Below are positions 24,474 to 31,833 of a DNA stretch of 64,000 bases, piece by piece. This stretch comes from JAHEJV01 sp964653555 (lineage in GTDB: Bacteria; Myxococcota_A; UBA9160; SMWR01). Position numbers and translations under genes: made by a program. The stretch lies in contig CAZZFT010000009.1 of the NCBI GenBank assembly GCA_964653555.1, positions 1-64,000 of the forward strand, given 5' to 3'. Under the pieces are notes generated by a model that saw only the letters and a program-made list of their open reading frames with translations, was not told where the DNA came from and made no database searches. Each line of letters begins with the position of its first letter. The first letter of the stretch is position 1.

Positions 24474-27086
24474 ATGCCGTCCTCGCGCACCGTCGCCGCC
24501 CTGCTCGCGCTCGCACCGTGCGTGCTGATCGCGGCGGGCGTGGCTGCCGACCCGCCGGCGGATCCGGCGCCGGGTGCCCTGAGCATCGAGCAGGCCGCGG
24601 ACTGGATCGAGTCGGACGCGCGGAGCGCGGACGCACCCGCGCCCGCTGCGCCGGGCCGGGCCGGGCTACGCGCCGAGCGCGGCTGGCGATCGGGGCCCGA
24701 CGGTGACTGGCGCCGGCGCGCCGAGGGCGTGGCCCGGCGCGTGTCGGCGCGCCTGCCGCCCTTCCTGAGCGACGGACTCGAGCAGCTCCAGCGCGGCGAG
24801 CTCACGCGGCACGCCCAGCGCATGCTGGCCCTGATCGGCGTGCTGCTGCTGCTGCTCGGCGCGCTCGCGCGCCGCTCGCGCGGACACGGCGCGATCGCGG
24901 TCCGCATCGATTATCCCGCCGGGCTGCGCGGCACCTTCTGCGTGCGTCTCCGGTCGCGCTCGGTCGGCGCCTCGCGGGCCGGGAAGGTCTCCTCGCCCAG
25001 CGACGCCGAGCGGGCGCGCCACGCCTCGGCGAGCGCGACCCGCACGGCGCACTATGGCGTCTCCCGCGAGACGCTCTTCCTCGCCGTTCCCTGCCGGCGG
25101 CACTACGTCACCGTGGACGGCTACCTCCAGACCTCCGAGAGCGAGGACATCGTCGCCGCGCACGTCGCCGAGCAGCAGGTGGTGCCGAGCCGCGACGCCA
25201 CGGTGCGCATCGCCTTCGACTTCGCGCCACACGCCTGCCCCGTCGAGGTGCGCGTCACCTGGGACCGGCGCGCGGTCGAGGAGGCGCGCATCGCCCGCTA
25301 CGGCGCTCCCGGATCCCTGCGTTTCGCGCGCGGGCCGGTACAGTTCACCCTCGACCGGGGCGTCCACAAGCTGCTCGCCGGCCGCAACGACCGCGTGGCC
25401 GAGGCGACGGTGGAGGTCGACTCCTTCGAGCCGCGCGTGCTGGTAATCGATCTCGGCGAGCGCTCCCAGCTGCTGTTCTCGGGCTGCCCCCAGGCCGTCG
25501 AGCCCTATCTGAACGGCGACGTCGCCACCGCCGCGCGCGCCCTCGAGCGCGACGGACAGACCGAGACGGCGAACCTGCTGCTCGCGCGCTTCCACGAGGA
25601 GCACGGGCAGCGAGAGAGCGCGGCGCGCCACTACGAGCTGGCGGGCCGGCACGCCGCCGCCGCCGAGCACTACGAGACGCTGGGCCAGTACGCGCGCGCG
25701 GCGACCCTGTTCGAATCGATCGGCGAGGACGAACGCGCCGGCGCGATGTTCCGCTCGGCCGGTGAGCTGCTGCGCGCCGGCGAAGCCTACGTGCGCGCCG
25801 ACGCCTTCGACAGCGCCATCGAGTGCTTCCGCCGCGCCGGCGACGTGACGCGCTGGATCGAAGCGCTCTCGAAGCACGGCGACCACCTCGGCGCCGCGGA
25901 GGTGGCGCTCGAGCGCGGTGATCGCGCCCAGGCGATCTCGTGCCTGAACCGCGTGTCCGTGTCGGCGGCCGAGTATCCCCGGGCCGTGCTGCACCTGGCC
26001 GAGGCCTACGAGCGGGAGGGCCACCGCGACCTCGCGATCCGCAAGCTCGAGGAGATGATGGCGACGCGCCCCGAGGCGGAGGTGCCCAACGAGGCGCTCG
26101 ACCGCCTGGCCAGCCTGTGCGAGGCCACGCGCGACTACCAGCGCGCCCTCCAGCTCCTGGATCAGCTGCGCATGCGCGACGCCACCTGGCCGCACCTCGC
26201 CACCCGGGTCGAGGCGCTGCGCAAGGCGCGCAGCAGCCAGACTACGAACCCGGACAGCTCGCCGGTGGGCCACGTCGCCGAGGGCTTCGGCGAGGCCTTC
26301 CGCTACGAGATCGTCGAGGAGGTGGGCCGCGGCGGCATGGGCGTCGTGTTTCGCGCGCGCGACCGGCGCCTCGGCCGCGAGGTGGCGCTGAAGCGGCTGC
26401 CCGACAACCTGCGCAATCACCCGAAGGCGATCGAGCTGTTCCTGCGCGAGGCGCGGGCCGCGGCCGCGCTCAACCACCCCAACATCGTCACGCTCTTCGA
26501 CGCGGGACGGGAGGGCGACACCTTCTATCTCACGATGGAGCTGCTGCGCGGAAGCCCACTCCAGCGGATCCTGCGCGAGAAGGGACGACTCCCGGCGAGC
26601 GCCGTGGCGAAGATCGGCGGCCAGGTGGCGAACGGGCTCCAGTACGCCCACGAGCAGGGCATCGTCCACCGCGACGTGAAGACCGCCAACCTCTTCTTCA
26701 CCGACAAGAAGGTCGTGAAGATCATGGACTTCGGTCTCGCGAAGATGGTGGAAGAGGTGCGGCGCAGCTCGACGGTGATCGGCGGCACGCCCTACTACAT
26801 GGCCCCCGAGCAGAGCGCCGGCGAGCAGGTGGACCACCGCGCCGACCTCTACGCCCTCGGCGTCACCTTCTTCGAGCTGCTCACCGGCAGCGTTCCCTTC
26901 AAGGACGGCGACGTCGCCTTCCACCACCGGCACACGCCGGCGCCAGGTGTGCGCGACCTCGCGCCGGGAACGCCCGAGCCGCTGGCCGCCCTGGTGGCGG
27001 GCCTGCTCGCGAAGCGCCCCGCCGACCGCATCCGCTCCGCGGGCGAGGTGGTGCGCCGACTGGCCGAGATCGCGCGCACGCTGTAG
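24474..27086 (+). CDS. Membrane Ser/Thr protein kinase with TPR-like repeats
   Basis: 870 residues. An N-terminal signal-like segment (ALLALAPCVLIAAGVAA) and a second helix at about residues 117-133 (LALIGVLLLLLGALARRSRG) bound an extracytoplasmic stretch. Next comes a beta-rich unknown domain to about 345, a helical repeat region at about 360-590 (RESAARHYELAGRHAAAAEH, YARAATLFESIGEDERAGAM, FDSAIECFRRAGDV), and a Hanks kinase domain from about 610 to the end. Kinase motifs are all intact: GRGGMGVVF, VALKRLP, HRDVKTANLFF, DFGLAK, and TPYYMAPEQ. The order, repeats before kinase, is the reverse of many bacterial kinases. No dedicated phosphatase or substrate gene is adjacent. Confidence 0.9.
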   Translation: MPSSRTVAALLALAPCVLIAAGVAADPPADPAPGALSIEQAADWIESDARSADAPAPAAPGRAGLRAERGWRSGPDGDWRRRAEGVARRVSARLPPFLSDGLEQLQRGELTRHAQRMLALIGVLLLLLGALARRSRGHGAIAVRIDYPAGLRGTFCVRLRSRSVGASRAGKVSSPSDAERARHASASATRTAHYGVSRETLFLAVPCRRHYVTVDGYLQTSESEDIVAAHVAEQQVVPSRDATVRIAFDFAPHACPVEVRVTWDRRAVEEARIARYGAPGSLRFARGPVQFTLDRGVHKLLAGRNDRVAEATVEVDSFEPRVLVIDLGERSQLLFSGCPQAVEPYLNGDVATAARALERDGQTETANLLLARFHEEHGQRESAARHYELAGRHAAAAEHYETLGQYARAATLFESIGEDERAGAMFRSAGELLRAGEAYVRADAFDSAIECFRRAGDVTRWIEALSKHGDHLGAAEVALERGDRAQAISCLNRVSVSAAEYPRAVLHLAEAYEREGHRDLAIRKLEEMMATRPEAEVPNEALDRLASLCEATRDYQRALQLLDQLRMRDATWPHLATRVEALRKARSSQTTNPDSSPVGHVAEGFGEAFRYEIVEEVGRGGMGVVFRARDRRLGREVALKRLPDNLRNHPKAIELFLREARAAAALNHPNIVTLFDAGREGDTFYLTMELLRGSPLQRILREKGRLPASAVAKIGGQVANGLQYAHEQGIVHRDVKTANLFFTDKKVVKIMDFGLAKMVEEVRRSSTVIGGTPYYMAPEQSAGEQVDHRADLYALGVTFFELLTGSVPFKDGDVAFHHRHTPAPGVRDLAPGTPEPLAALVAGLLAKRPADRIRSAGEVVRRLAEIARTL

Positions 27087-27342
27087 GCGAGCGTTGCGAA
27101 CTCGATCCCCCAGCCGAAGCCGCCAGTGACGCGCGCGAGGCTTTCGACGCAAACGTCAAGAGCGACTCGCCGCGTTCCACCGCGAAGGCCATCGGTCGGT
27201 CACGCTTCGGATGCGGGATGCATCGCAGATCGGCGCGTTCATGCCTTCGCTCCGGCGGGGGTCCTTCGGAACGAACTCCCCGCGCGGACGGGATCGCGGT
27301 CGCAGATCGGACGCGCCGAGAGTCCCGCGCAGGCGAGGACTC

Positions 27343-27606
27343 GTGCGCGGAGGGGGGAGTCTACTGCGAACCCTGGTCCCGGTCGCCCGCCGACGTCTCA
27401 CCGCGGAGCTCATCGACCTGCTGCTGCTATGCGGCACCTCCCTCGCCCGGGCCGACTGGGTGCCGAGCCTGGTCAGCAACGCCCTGGCGAACGAGTTTCG
27501 ACCCGCCATCTCGGGCACGACCGTGGTCTGGCACCGGGGCGACGGCACCTACGCCCACGTCTTCGTCTGGGACGGGACGACCACGAGCCAGGTCAGCAAC
27601 TCCAGG
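27343..27606 (+). pseudogene. Truncated exported beta-propeller-like protein
   Basis: A leader with a hydrophobic core (LIDLLLLCGTSLARA) is followed by WVPSLVSNALANEFRPAISG and TTVVWHRGDGTYAHVFVWDG, a repeat of the TolB-like/PEP-CTERM-associated beta-propeller class. After about 30 residues of the mature protein it stops being protein-like, exactly where the dispersed repeat begins at 27607. The rest of the gene (more propeller blades) is missing. The upstream 250 bases after the kinase gene hold nothing I recognise. Confidence 0.5.
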
Positions 27607-27640
27607 AGGATAGGCAGTCTAAGCTCTGGATTCGCGCCAG
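27607..27640 (+). repeat. Dispersed repeat, copy 1 (short)
   Basis: Copy of a repeat seen five times in this window. It begins with AGGATAGGCAGT, then TCTAAGCTCTGGATTCGCGC, and ends after GCGCCAG, only about half the length of copy 2. The left edge abuts a truncated exported-protein gene and the right edge abuts the truncated C-terminus of an enoyl-CoA hydratase on the other strand, so two broken genes meet at this copy. Confidence 0.8.
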
Positions 27641-27939
27641 CCGGACCGATCGACAACCTCGTTCTCGTGGAGCTCGCCAGCGACGGCACCACGGCGGACC
27701 AGATCGTCCGCGTAGGCCGCGAAATCGTCGCCGAAGTCGAAGCCGGCGCAGAAGCTCCGGCCCGCGCCGCGCAGCACGATCACGCGGACCCCGGGATCGC
27801 GGTTGGCGCGGATCACCGCGGCCTCGATCTCGTCCGGCATCGGCGACACGATCGTGTTGAGCCGCTCGGGACGGTTGAGCGTGATGCTGGAGACCGGACC
27901 GTCGGTCGCGTACAGCAGGGTCTCGAATGCCTTTTCCAT
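27619..27939 (-). pseudogene. Enoyl-CoA hydratase, truncated after ~95 residues
   Basis: The N-terminal third of a crotonase: a GPVSSITLNRPERLNTI start, then VRVIVLRGAGRSFCAGFDFG with the first oxyanion-hole motif. The normal protein is about 250-280 residues; here the frame runs into dispersed repeat copy 1 and ends after GWRESRA. The second oxyanion motif and the catalytic Glu region are absent, so it cannot work as a hydratase. It starts at ATG 27939 behind a purine-rich GGAAGGGAGAGAG and faces the SDR gene across the palindromic operator at 27979. Confidence 0.75.
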
Positions 27940-27978
27940 GACTCTCTCCCTTCCTTTGTCTCGTTCGCTTGACGGAGT

Positions 27979-27999
27979 AAAGTGAATCTACTTCACTTT
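27979..27999. promoter_or_regulatory. Palindromic operator between divergent genes
   Basis: AAAGTGAA-TCTAC-TTCACTTT is a perfect 8-base inverted repeat with a 5-base centre, AT-rich in a GC-rich region. It lies between the divergent enoyl-CoA hydratase (start 27939) and the SDR-mutase operon. Its form suits a TetR/FadR-type dimer, and a TTGACG at 27969-27974 just upstream could be a -35 element. No regulator gene is within the window next to it, so the binding protein is unknown. Confidence 0.7.
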
Positions 28000-28055
28000 T
28001 CAAGAGCGACCAGCGCCGCGTGGAGGTTTCACACAGCCAGGTGTCGGAGCGCAGC

Positions 28056-28844
28056 GTGGGACTCGAAGGAAGGACGGCCCTGGTGACCGGCGCCGCGCGC
28101 GGGATCGGGCGCGTGATCGCCCGGGTTCTGGCGGAGTCGGGCGCGCGGGTGGCGCTGGCGGACCGCGACGCCGACGTGAACCGCACGGCGGAGGATCTGC
28201 GCGCGCGCGGATACCCGGCTTCCGGCGTCTGCTTCGACGTCGCTTCCGCTGACGCGGTGCGCGACGGTGTCGAGCGCGTGCGCAGCGAGCTAGGCGCCAT
28301 CGACGTACTGATCAGCAACGCGGGCATCGTCGACCACATCGCGCCGCTAACGAAGATGAAGCCGGAGCGCTGGGCCCGGGAGCTCGACGTCAATCTCGGG
28401 GGAGCCTTCCACCTGCTCCAGGCCCTGCTGCCCGGGATGGTCGAGCGGCGCCACGGCCGCATCGTCCTGATCTCGTCGGTGGCGGCCGTCGGCGGGCTCC
28501 ATCACCAGGCCGGCTATGCCGCCAGCAAGGCGGGGCTGCTGGGCCTGGCCAAGACCGTCACCCTCGAGCACGCGCGCCATGGCATTACCTGCAACGTCGT
28601 GCTGCCGGGCCTGATCGAGACCGAGAACGTGGCGGCGATGCCGGCGGAGATCCGCGAGGCCTCCATCGCGATCACCCCGGCGCGTCGGCTCGGCCGGATG
28701 GAAGAGGTCGCGCAGCTGGTGGCCTTCCTCGCGTCCGACGAGGCGGGCTTCATCAACGGCGCCGAAATCCGGATCGACGGGGGCTTCAGCCTCAACACCG
28801 CGACGCTCGGCAGCCGCAAGGAGCTGCGCGGCGCGGGGTCCTGA
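28056..28844 (+). CDS. Short-chain dehydrogenase/reductase (FabG-like)
   Basis: A 262-residue classical SDR. NAD(P) motif TGAARGIG, NAG motif (LISNAGIVDH), catalytic Ser (VLISSVAAVGG), catalytic YAASK, and the PGLIETENV loop with a C-terminal GAEIRIDGGFS are all visible. It is likely to oxidise or reduce a 3-hydroxyacyl-CoA or similar intermediate. I prefer the GTG at 28056, with GGAG 6 bases upstream; GTG 28020 would extend it by 12 residues. It is first in an operon with the B12 mutase genes, behind the palindrome at 27979. Confidence 0.9.
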   Translation: MGLEGRTALVTGAARGIGRVIARVLAESGARVALADRDADVNRTAEDLRARGYPASGVCFDVASADAVRDGVERVRSELGAIDVLISNAGIVDHIAPLTKMKPERWARELDVNLGGAFHLLQALLPGMVERRHGRIVLISSVAAVGGLHHQAGYAASKAGLLGLAKTVTLEHARHGITCNVVLPGLIETENVAAMPAEIREASIAITPARRLGRMEEVAQLVAFLASDEAGFINGAEIRIDGGFSLNTATLGSRKELRGAGS

Positions 28845-28896
28845 AGCCGCGGAAGTGCCGGCGCGAGCCGGCGCGCAAAGACGGAGGCCGGGATTC

Positions 28897-30501
28897 ATGG
28901 CGCAGCGATGCACGCAGTCGCAGATTCCGTTGAAGCCGGTCTACGGCCCGCGGGATCTCGAGGGATGGGATCCGGCCGAGAGGCTCGGGGATCCGGGCAG
29001 CTTCCCCTACACGCGCGGCGCGCGGGCCCACCCGGAGGAGCGCGGCGGCTGGATCCAGCGCGAGCTATCCGGCGAGGGCGATGCAGCGCGCTCGAACGCG
29101 CAGTTCAAGTATCTGCTCTCCAAAGGGCAGACGGGCCTCGACATCATCGGCGACACGCCCACCATGGGCTGCCTCGACCCGGACCACCCCTTCGCCGAGC
29201 ACGCGGTCGGCACCCAGGGCGTGTCGCTGTGCCGCCTGGACGACTACCGCGAGCTCTACCGCGATCTCCCGCTCGACAGGATCACGCTCTCCCATTCGCT
29301 CCAGCCGACCTTCGCGCTGGCGGGGCTCTACTGTGTCGCCCGCGAGCGCGGGATCCCACCGGCCAGCCTGCGGGGCTCCGTGCTCCAGGTGCCCTTCTAT
29401 TGTGAAGACACCGGCTACGCGATCCACATGCCCTTCGATCTGCGCCTGCGCCTGGCCGTGGATTCGATCGCCTTCTGCAGCCGGGAGATGCCCCGCTTCC
29501 ACTCTTTTCTGGAGGACACCTACTACATCAGCGACGGGGGGCTCGACGCGGTCGAAGAGATGGCCCTCGGCTTCGTCGAGATCCGCGGCATCGTGCGGGC
29601 GCTGCTCGCGCGCGGCGTCGCAATCGACAGCTTCGCACCCCGGATCGCCATCCTCGTGAACTGCCGCATGGACTTCTTCGAGGAGATCGCCAAGATCCGA
29701 GCTACCCGTCGGCTCTTCGCCCGCATGCTGCGCGACGAGTTCGGCGCCCGGGATCCCCGCTCGCTGGCGGTGAACGTGGCCGCGCACACCTCCGGCCTCT
29801 CGCTCACCGCGCAGCAGCCCGTGAACAACGTGGTGCGCGGCGCCACCCAGGCCCTCGCGCTCGCGCTCGCCGGCGCCCAGGCCATCGAAGTCTCCACCTT
29901 CGACGAGGCCTTCCGGATTCCGAGCCCCGAGGCGCACCTGGTCGGGCTGCGCACCCAGCAGGTGATCCAGCTCGAATCGGGCGTGACGCGCGTCGCCGAT
30001 CCCCTCGCCGGCTCCTACTTCGTGGAATCGCTCACCGACGAGATGGAGCGGCGGATCGAGGAGCGGGTGCGCCAGATCGAGGCGGTGGGCGAACCCGCGC
30101 AGCTGTGCGAGTCCGGTTACTTCCGGAAGATCTTCCTGGGCGCGATGGAGCGCTACGCGCGGGAGCTGGGCGACGGCACGCTGCCCAAGGTCGGCGTGAA
30201 CCAGCACGTGATCCCCGAGGAGGAGGACCTGCTGCTGCGCGAGGTGGCCGAGGAGAAGATCGAGCCGTTCCGGGAGCGGATCGCGGCGGTCCGCGAACAC
30301 CGGAAGCGGCGCGATGCCGCGCAGGTGAGGAGCGCCCTCCAGTCGCTGCATGCCCGCGCCTCCGACCGCGCCGCCAACCTGATGGGAGACGTCGTGGCGG
30401 CCACGCAGGCCGGCGCCACGCTGGGAGAGATGGCCGGGGTGCTGCGCATGGCCTACGGCCAGCCCGCCGATCCCTTCGGATTGCTCGAGGATCCGATCTG
30501 A
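28897..30501 (+). CDS. Divergent B12-dependent acyl-CoA mutase, large subunit
   Basis: A 534-residue TIM-barrel substrate-binding subunit of the methylmalonyl-CoA mutase family. Family blocks are clear: GDPGSFPYTRGARAHPEERG, KGQTGLDIIGDTPTMGCLDP, AHTSGLSLTAQQPVNNVVRG, QESGVTRV-like QLESGVTRVADPLAGSYFVE. Two key sites differ by eye. The catalytic His of SGYHMQEAG aligns with Tyr 210 in DTYYISDGG, and the methylmalonyl-binding Arg region (VRNTY) aligns near CEDTG at 169-173, acidic. The enzyme therefore probably does not use methylmalonyl-CoA. It lacks the cobalamin domain, supplied by the next gene. Start ATG 28897. Confidence 0.85.
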   Translation: MAQRCTQSQIPLKPVYGPRDLEGWDPAERLGDPGSFPYTRGARAHPEERGGWIQRELSGEGDAARSNAQFKYLLSKGQTGLDIIGDTPTMGCLDPDHPFAEHAVGTQGVSLCRLDDYRELYRDLPLDRITLSHSLQPTFALAGLYCVARERGIPPASLRGSVLQVPFYCEDTGYAIHMPFDLRLRLAVDSIAFCSREMPRFHSFLEDTYYISDGGLDAVEEMALGFVEIRGIVRALLARGVAIDSFAPRIAILVNCRMDFFEEIAKIRATRRLFARMLRDEFGARDPRSLAVNVAAHTSGLSLTAQQPVNNVVRGATQALALALAGAQAIEVSTFDEAFRIPSPEAHLVGLRTQQVIQLESGVTRVADPLAGSYFVESLTDEMERRIEERVRQIEAVGEPAQLCESGYFRKIFLGAMERYARELGDGTLPKVGVNQHVIPEEEDLLLREVAEEKIEPFRERIAAVREHRKRRDAAQVRSALQSLHARASDRAANLMGDVVAATQAGATLGEMAGVLRMAYGQPADPFGLLEDPI

Positions 30502-30514
30502 TGGGAGACGCGCC

Positions 30515-30910
30515 ATGCGGCCGATCCGCGTGCTGATCGCGATCCTCGGGCTCGACCAGCACGAGGTGGGCGCCATGGCCGTGGCGAGAACGCTTCGCGA
30601 CGCGGGCATGGAGGTGATCTACCTGGGCCGCTTCAACCTCCCGAGCGACGTCGCGAAGGCGGCCGCCGAAGAGGGCGCGGACGTCGTCGGCCTCTCCTGC
30701 CACTCGTGGGAGTACCTGCACTACCTGGATCCGCTGCTCGCCGCGCTGCGCGAGCGCAATCTCGACCTTCCGGTCGTGGTCGGCGGCTCCGTCGTGACCG
30801 CCAGCGACGCGCGGGAGATCCGCGCCAAGGGCGTCGCGGCGGCCTTCGGACCCACCGCGGAAGGCAGCGAGATCGTCGCGGCGATCGAGCGGCTGGCGCG
30901 GAGGGACTGA
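30515..30910 (+). CDS. B12-binding small subunit of acyl-CoA mutase
   Basis: A 131-residue stand-alone cobalamin-binding domain. The DxHxxG motif (GLDQHEVGAMAV) supplies the lower-axial His to B12; SCHSWEYL and VVVGGSVVTASDA complete the Rossmann-like fold. It starts 13 bases after the large-subunit stop, so both chains are made from one transcript and form a two-component mutase, as known for isobutyryl-CoA and 2-hydroxyisobutyryl-CoA mutases. Confidence 0.92.
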   Translation: MRPIRVLIAILGLDQHEVGAMAVARTLRDAGMEVIYLGRFNLPSDVAKAAAEEGADVVGLSCHSWEYLHYLDPLLAALRERNLDLPVVVGGSVVTASDAREIRAKGVAAAFGPTAEGSEIVAAIERLARRD

Positions 30911-30999
30911 TGCGGGGCGAGCGGCGGCGAGCACGGGGACGCGGGTTGCCGGGAAGCAGTCGTCAGTTCGTGCGCCGGAGTCACGCTGTTGGGTGGATC

Positions 31000-31408
31000 A
31001 TGGCAGCTGTAGCCTCGTGGCACCGGCCCGCTGCTCGCGGCGCGCTCCCCATCCAGACCGAAGCGCACCCCGAGCGCTCGATGGGCGCGCCCTCGCTGGC
31101 GCCCGATCCGGTCAACGTCCCCATGATCCGGCACTGGGTCGACGCGCTCGACGATCGCAACCCGGTGTATCTCGACGAGGAGTTCGCCGCGACCACCCGA
31201 TTCGGCGGGATCGTGGCGCCGCCGGCGATGCTCCAGGCCTGGGGGATGCCCCGCCCGAAGATCGAGGGCATCGCCGAGCGCGGCGGCGCGCCGAGCGAGA
31301 TACGCTTCGACAATCCCATCCGCGTGCTCGACGAGGCCGGCTACGTGGGCACGCTGGCCACCAACTCCGAGCTCGAGTTCGTGCGCTATCTGCGACCCGG
31401 CGATCAGG
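31000..31408 (+). pseudogene. MaoC/FAS1-like hydratase, C-terminal part lost
   Basis: The N-terminal hot-dog domain of a MaoC-like (R)-specific hydratase is readable: APDPVNVPMIRHWVDALDDR, FGGIVAPPAMLQAWGMPRP and NSELEFVRYLRPGDQ. The frame then runs into dispersed repeat copy 2 at 31409 and ends soon after. It follows the mutase subunits and would have been the last enzyme of that acyl-CoA operon. The ATG at 31000 gives an unusual leader; the real N-terminus may also be altered. Function is probably lost. Confidence 0.6.
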
Positions 31409-31484
31409 AGGATAGGCAGTATAAGCTCTGGATTCGCGCCAGGGCCGAGAAGCACGGTTATGTCAACCGTGCTGCCCCGCGGCG
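31409..31484 (+). repeat. Dispersed repeat, copy 2 (fullest copy)
   Basis: A 76-bp copy: AGGATAGGCAGT end, TATAAGC, GGATTCGCGCCAGGGCCGAG, then a perfect hairpin at 31451-31473 (AGCACGGTT-ATGTC-AACCGTGCT) and a GCCCCGCGGCG tail. Outer GGGC/GCCC bases could lengthen the stem with a bulge. It cuts off the MaoC-like gene at its left edge and leads on the right into a transposase fragment on the minus strand. TATAAG could serve as a -10 box and GAGAAG-N9-ATG as a start signal. Confidence 0.85.
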
Positions 31485-31722
31485 GGGATTCTCGGTGGCC
31501 ATCCGAGCGATGAGGGCTCTCGTCTTCGCCGCGATCGGAGGTCTCCCAGGCCCTGGCGTTAAGACCCGATGCCAGTAGCGGCGGAAACCCTGGCGGTGCC
31601 AGCGGATTACGGTCTCCGGGCACAGCGAGCTCGACGATGGCCTGGCCCCGGCGGCTCCGGAGGAGCGCGAGCAGGCTGCGAAGGACTGCCATCGATAGGA
31701 AGGCCAGGCCCGCATCGCGGGC
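31458..31722 (-). mobile_element. IS transposase N-terminal remnant (DDE/integrase-core family)
   Basis: The minus strand gives AVLRSLLALLRSRRGQAIVE in one frame, then CPETVIRWHRQGFRRYWHR and IAAKTRALIARMATENPRRG in another. These are the N-terminal helices and helix-turn-helix linker of IS3/IS481-like transposases with a C-terminal integrase core. The segment between (about 30-40 residues) and everything after ENPRRGAARL are missing; the frame closes inside dispersed repeat copy 2. A related remnant lies at 35789-35972 and a C-terminal piece at 33279-33483. Confidence 0.7.
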
Positions 31723-31833
31723 CATTCTGTTCGAGTTCAGGCACCGATCTGGGGAATCTTCCGCGCATTCTCGTCACATGTGCAACTCCACGACCACGCA
31801 CTTGTACCGGCCTCGCGGCAACCGGGGACTTGG

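Noticed and set aside
31409..31484. Repeat as an integron attC site
   Set aside because: No GTTRRRY/RYYYAAC core pair at the ends and no integron integrase; hairpin arms do not match attC R and L boxes.
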